Below are positions 62,542 to 64,000 of a stretch of 64,000 nucleotides of DNA, piece after piece. The notes under the pieces are model-generated. The model did not search any database. It was not told where the DNA came from and saw only the letters and a list, made by a program, of their open reading frames with translations. The stretch comes from Terriglobales bacterium (GTDB lineage: Bacteria; Acidobacteriota; Terriglobia; Terriglobales; Acidobacteriaceae), in contig DATMPC010000022.1 of assembly GCA_035567895.1 (NCBI GenBank), positions 124,001 through 188,000 of the forward strand, read 5' to 3'. The translations under genes and the position numbers were made by a program. Position 1 is the stretch's first letter, and the number at the start of each line of letters is the position of its first letter.

Positions 62542-63399
62542 ATGTCTGGCTTTGCAGCACAGCTTCGAAACGAAATAACTGCGCGTGCAGTGGAGTATGC
62601 GCAGCAGAACGGCATACCTTTCCGTCGCAGTCATTTCGACTTCGGCAGCATCGTATTCGCTCCGGAGGACGGCGCCTCGCGACACGGGAACTTTCATCCA
62701 GCGAGCTATCGCGCCATTCTCAAGCGCCCAATCTGGTGCAAGCGCCTGGGCAAGGTGCTGACTGTTACCGAGAGGCTGAAAAACCCAGACGACGATCGCA
62801 GACTCTGCGAACTAGACTCCTGCTGCAGCTCCGACGCGCTGCTGATGAATATCTTCTGCCACCCCAACGTGCGCAGCAGACCGCAAGTCCGCCGAATGCT
62901 CGGAGTAGACGAGCGTGCCGTGCCGATCTTCGGCTGGCGTACTCGCGTGCCACTGTTTGATCAGAAGTTCGATCGCACCGAAGTCGACATGAAGTTCGGC
63001 AATCTGCTGGTCGAGGTCAAGCTCACTGAGAGCTCGTTCGAGAGCTGCACCTTCGCCCGTATGCACGAGTATGCCGACTTCCGTGAAGTGTTCCGTCTGA
63101 GCGAATTGCCACGTTCCAGTCGCCAGTACCGGTGCTACCAACTCCTCCGTAATGTGCTGGCCGCGCAGGCGCACAACGCGGCTTTCTGCCTTTTGACGGA
63201 TGCCCGCAGAATCGATCTGATCGAGTGCTGGTACAGGGTGCTTGCGGCGATTCGGCCAATAGATCTGCGCGTGCGGTGCAAACTGCTTACCTTCCAGGAG
63301 CTATCGCCGGCGCTACCGCGTTCGCTACGCGAATTTCTCGATCAGAAATACGGCATCGTGTCCACCGTTGCTGCTACCAGCACGGCTGTGGGATATTGA
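62542..63399 (+). CDS. putative PD-(D/E)XK nuclease (PGN_0703-like)
   Basis: A 285-residue protein. The core EVDMKFGNLLVEVKLTE gives the nuclease pattern D149-x8-E158-x-K160. It is followed by helices with HEYADFREVFRLSEL and YRCYQLLRNVLAAQAHNAAFCLLTD. This fits the PGN_0703-type putative restriction/nuclease family, whose role is not proven. Three Cys pairs (CELDSCC, FCHPN) precede the core. ATG 62542 has AGGAACGAAG upstream; a TTG at 62470 would add 24 residues. No methyltransferase or mobile gene adjoins. The 205-bp spacer before it holds nothing recognisable. Confidence 0.65.
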   Translation: MSGFAAQLRNEITARAVEYAQQNGIPFRRSHFDFGSIVFAPEDGASRHGNFHPASYRAILKRPIWCKRLGKVLTVTERLKNPDDDRRLCELDSCCSSDALLMNIFCHPNVRSRPQVRRMLGVDERAVPIFGWRTRVPLFDQKFDRTEVDMKFGNLLVEVKLTESSFESCTFARMHEYADFREVFRLSELPRSSRQYRCYQLLRNVLAAQAHNAAFCLLTDARRIDLIECWYRVLAAIRPIDLRVRCKLLTFQELSPALPRSLREFLDQKYGIVSTVAATSTAVGY

Positions 63400-63419
63400 G
63401 CAACGGAGTCTTTTCGTCG

Positions 63420-64000
63420 ATGCCCAACTCCTCGGTTGCCGTCCGTTTCGAGTACGCCAGCGAGAGAAAGATTCGCGAGCGTAACAAGCTGCACTACCGG
63501 TTCGCGCACTGGCCGATCTGGATCGCCGTCTTCTACCTCGCGCCGGGACCATTTACCTTCGACTTATTCGCACATGGGTTGCATCCCTACATGGCTGCGT
63601 GGCTGGGAATCGTGATAGTCGGTACTGGAATCGCGGGATTACTTGGCAAGCTGCCGGGCGTCGAGCCGAAGCCGTACATCATTCGCTTCACCGAGGATCG
63701 TCCAAATCCCTTGTATCGTCGCATCTGTTACACGCTCGCCTGGAGCGAGCTGGTGACCTACGCAGTACTGAATATTACGGGGCTGATCGGTGCCATCGTA
63801 ACCGGCCAATGGAAGCTGCAGCAGATTTACTCCTACGGATACTTTCCTATCGCTGCCACGTTCTGGATCCTCGGCGCGTTAGGAAAATTGCCGCGCGTAA
63901 GACCTTCCACCACAGGAGAATGTCATGAACGACGCTACTTTTACGGCGCCGTTTGGGCATGTGTCCTCGCACAGCCCATTCTGGGACTGTTGTGGTGGTG
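63420..64000 (+). CDS. integral membrane protein, cut by the window end
   Basis: Open from ATG 63420 to the right edge with no stop (193 codons visible). It begins MPNSSVAVRFEYASERKIRE, then hydrophobic segments: WPIWIAVFYLAPGPFTF, AAWLGIVIVGTGIAGLLG, ELVTYAVLNITGLIGAIV, YFPIAATFWILGALG and YGAVWACVLAQPILGLLWW. So at least five membrane helices are visible. GGAG lies 11 nt before the ATG. 20 bp after the nuclease-like gene, so possibly co-transcribed. No family recognised from this part. Confidence 0.65.
   Translation, partial: MPNSSVAVRFEYASERKIRERNKLHYRFAHWPIWIAVFYLAPGPFTFDLFAHGLHPYMAAWLGIVIVGTGIAGLLGKLPGVEPKPYIIRFTEDRPNPLYRRICYTLAWSELVTYAVLNITGLIGAIVTGQWKLQQIYSYGYFPIAATFWILGALGKLPRVRPSTTGECHERRYFYGAVWACVLAQPILGLLWW

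Overview
The window is a dense, ordinary-looking bacterial chromosome segment with no phage, plasmid, CRISPR or insertion-sequence genes. The gene content suggests a soil Acidobacteriota (Terriglobia-like) genome. The clues are a surface polysaccharide and protein degradation set (GH28, GH63 and an M28 peptidase), a beta-propeller/phosphoesterase fusion, a DUF2911 protein, an ECF sigma/RskA-type anti-sigma pair, HrcA/CIRCE control of groESL, and many hairpin-type intergenic repeats. This placement is an inference from gene families; no rRNA or marker tree is available.

Layout. 0.2-5 kb: ABC exporter, then groES-groEL behind a sigma70 promoter and a CIRCE operator. 5-9.3 kb: REC-PilZ regulator, VTT-domain membrane protein, S1/P1 nuclease, ECF sigma/anti-sigma pair. 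9.7-22.2 kb: secreted hydrolases and lipoproteins (phosphoesterase, tandem GlcG-type lipoprotein, Tat-exported GH28, GH63 glucosidase, M28 carboxypeptidase). 22.2-28.6 kb: OmpR-type two-component pair, acyl desaturase, TIP30-like oxidoreductase, tRNA-Val(UAC), a stand-alone receiver, a ChbG/HpnK-type deacetylase and an aldose epimerase. 28.6-36 kb, mostly on the minus strand: YmdB-type phosphodiesterase, a peptidoglycan-recycling operon (nagZ-anmK-peptide-binding lipoprotein) and mutS.

36-47 kb is the most distinctive part. A pentaheme cytochrome c is divergent from a run encoding a NuoE-NuoF fusion, a 734-residue iron-sulfur protein with two cyclic-nucleotide-binding domains placed between a NuoG-like head and a four-cluster ferredoxin tail, a five-helix diheme-b-type membrane protein and a membrane-anchored decaheme cytochrome c. 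These are followed by a TPR protein and a ClC antiporter. Together they look like a complete electron path from NADH through the membrane to a multiheme exit, with a built-in ligand sensor. I do not recognise it as a named complex.

47-64 kb is mostly housekeeping and accessory: secreted unknown, YkgJ-def operon, DUF2911 protein, mscS-SDR-hutH, alpha/beta hydrolase divergent from a macrodomain protein, and an lnt-prfB-(repeat protein)-CoA-binding operon in which prfB carries the RF2 programmed +1 frameshift. The right end has a GAF-domain gene broken by two frameshifts, a PD-(D/E)XK nuclease-like gene and a membrane protein running off the window.

Scattered through the spacers are two repeat families. 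One is a MITE-like inverted repeat of about 135-175 bp with ends ACTGTCATCCY (four copies, all downstream of stop codons). The other is a 28-bp palindrome (three copies). There are also a few single-copy long inverted repeats.
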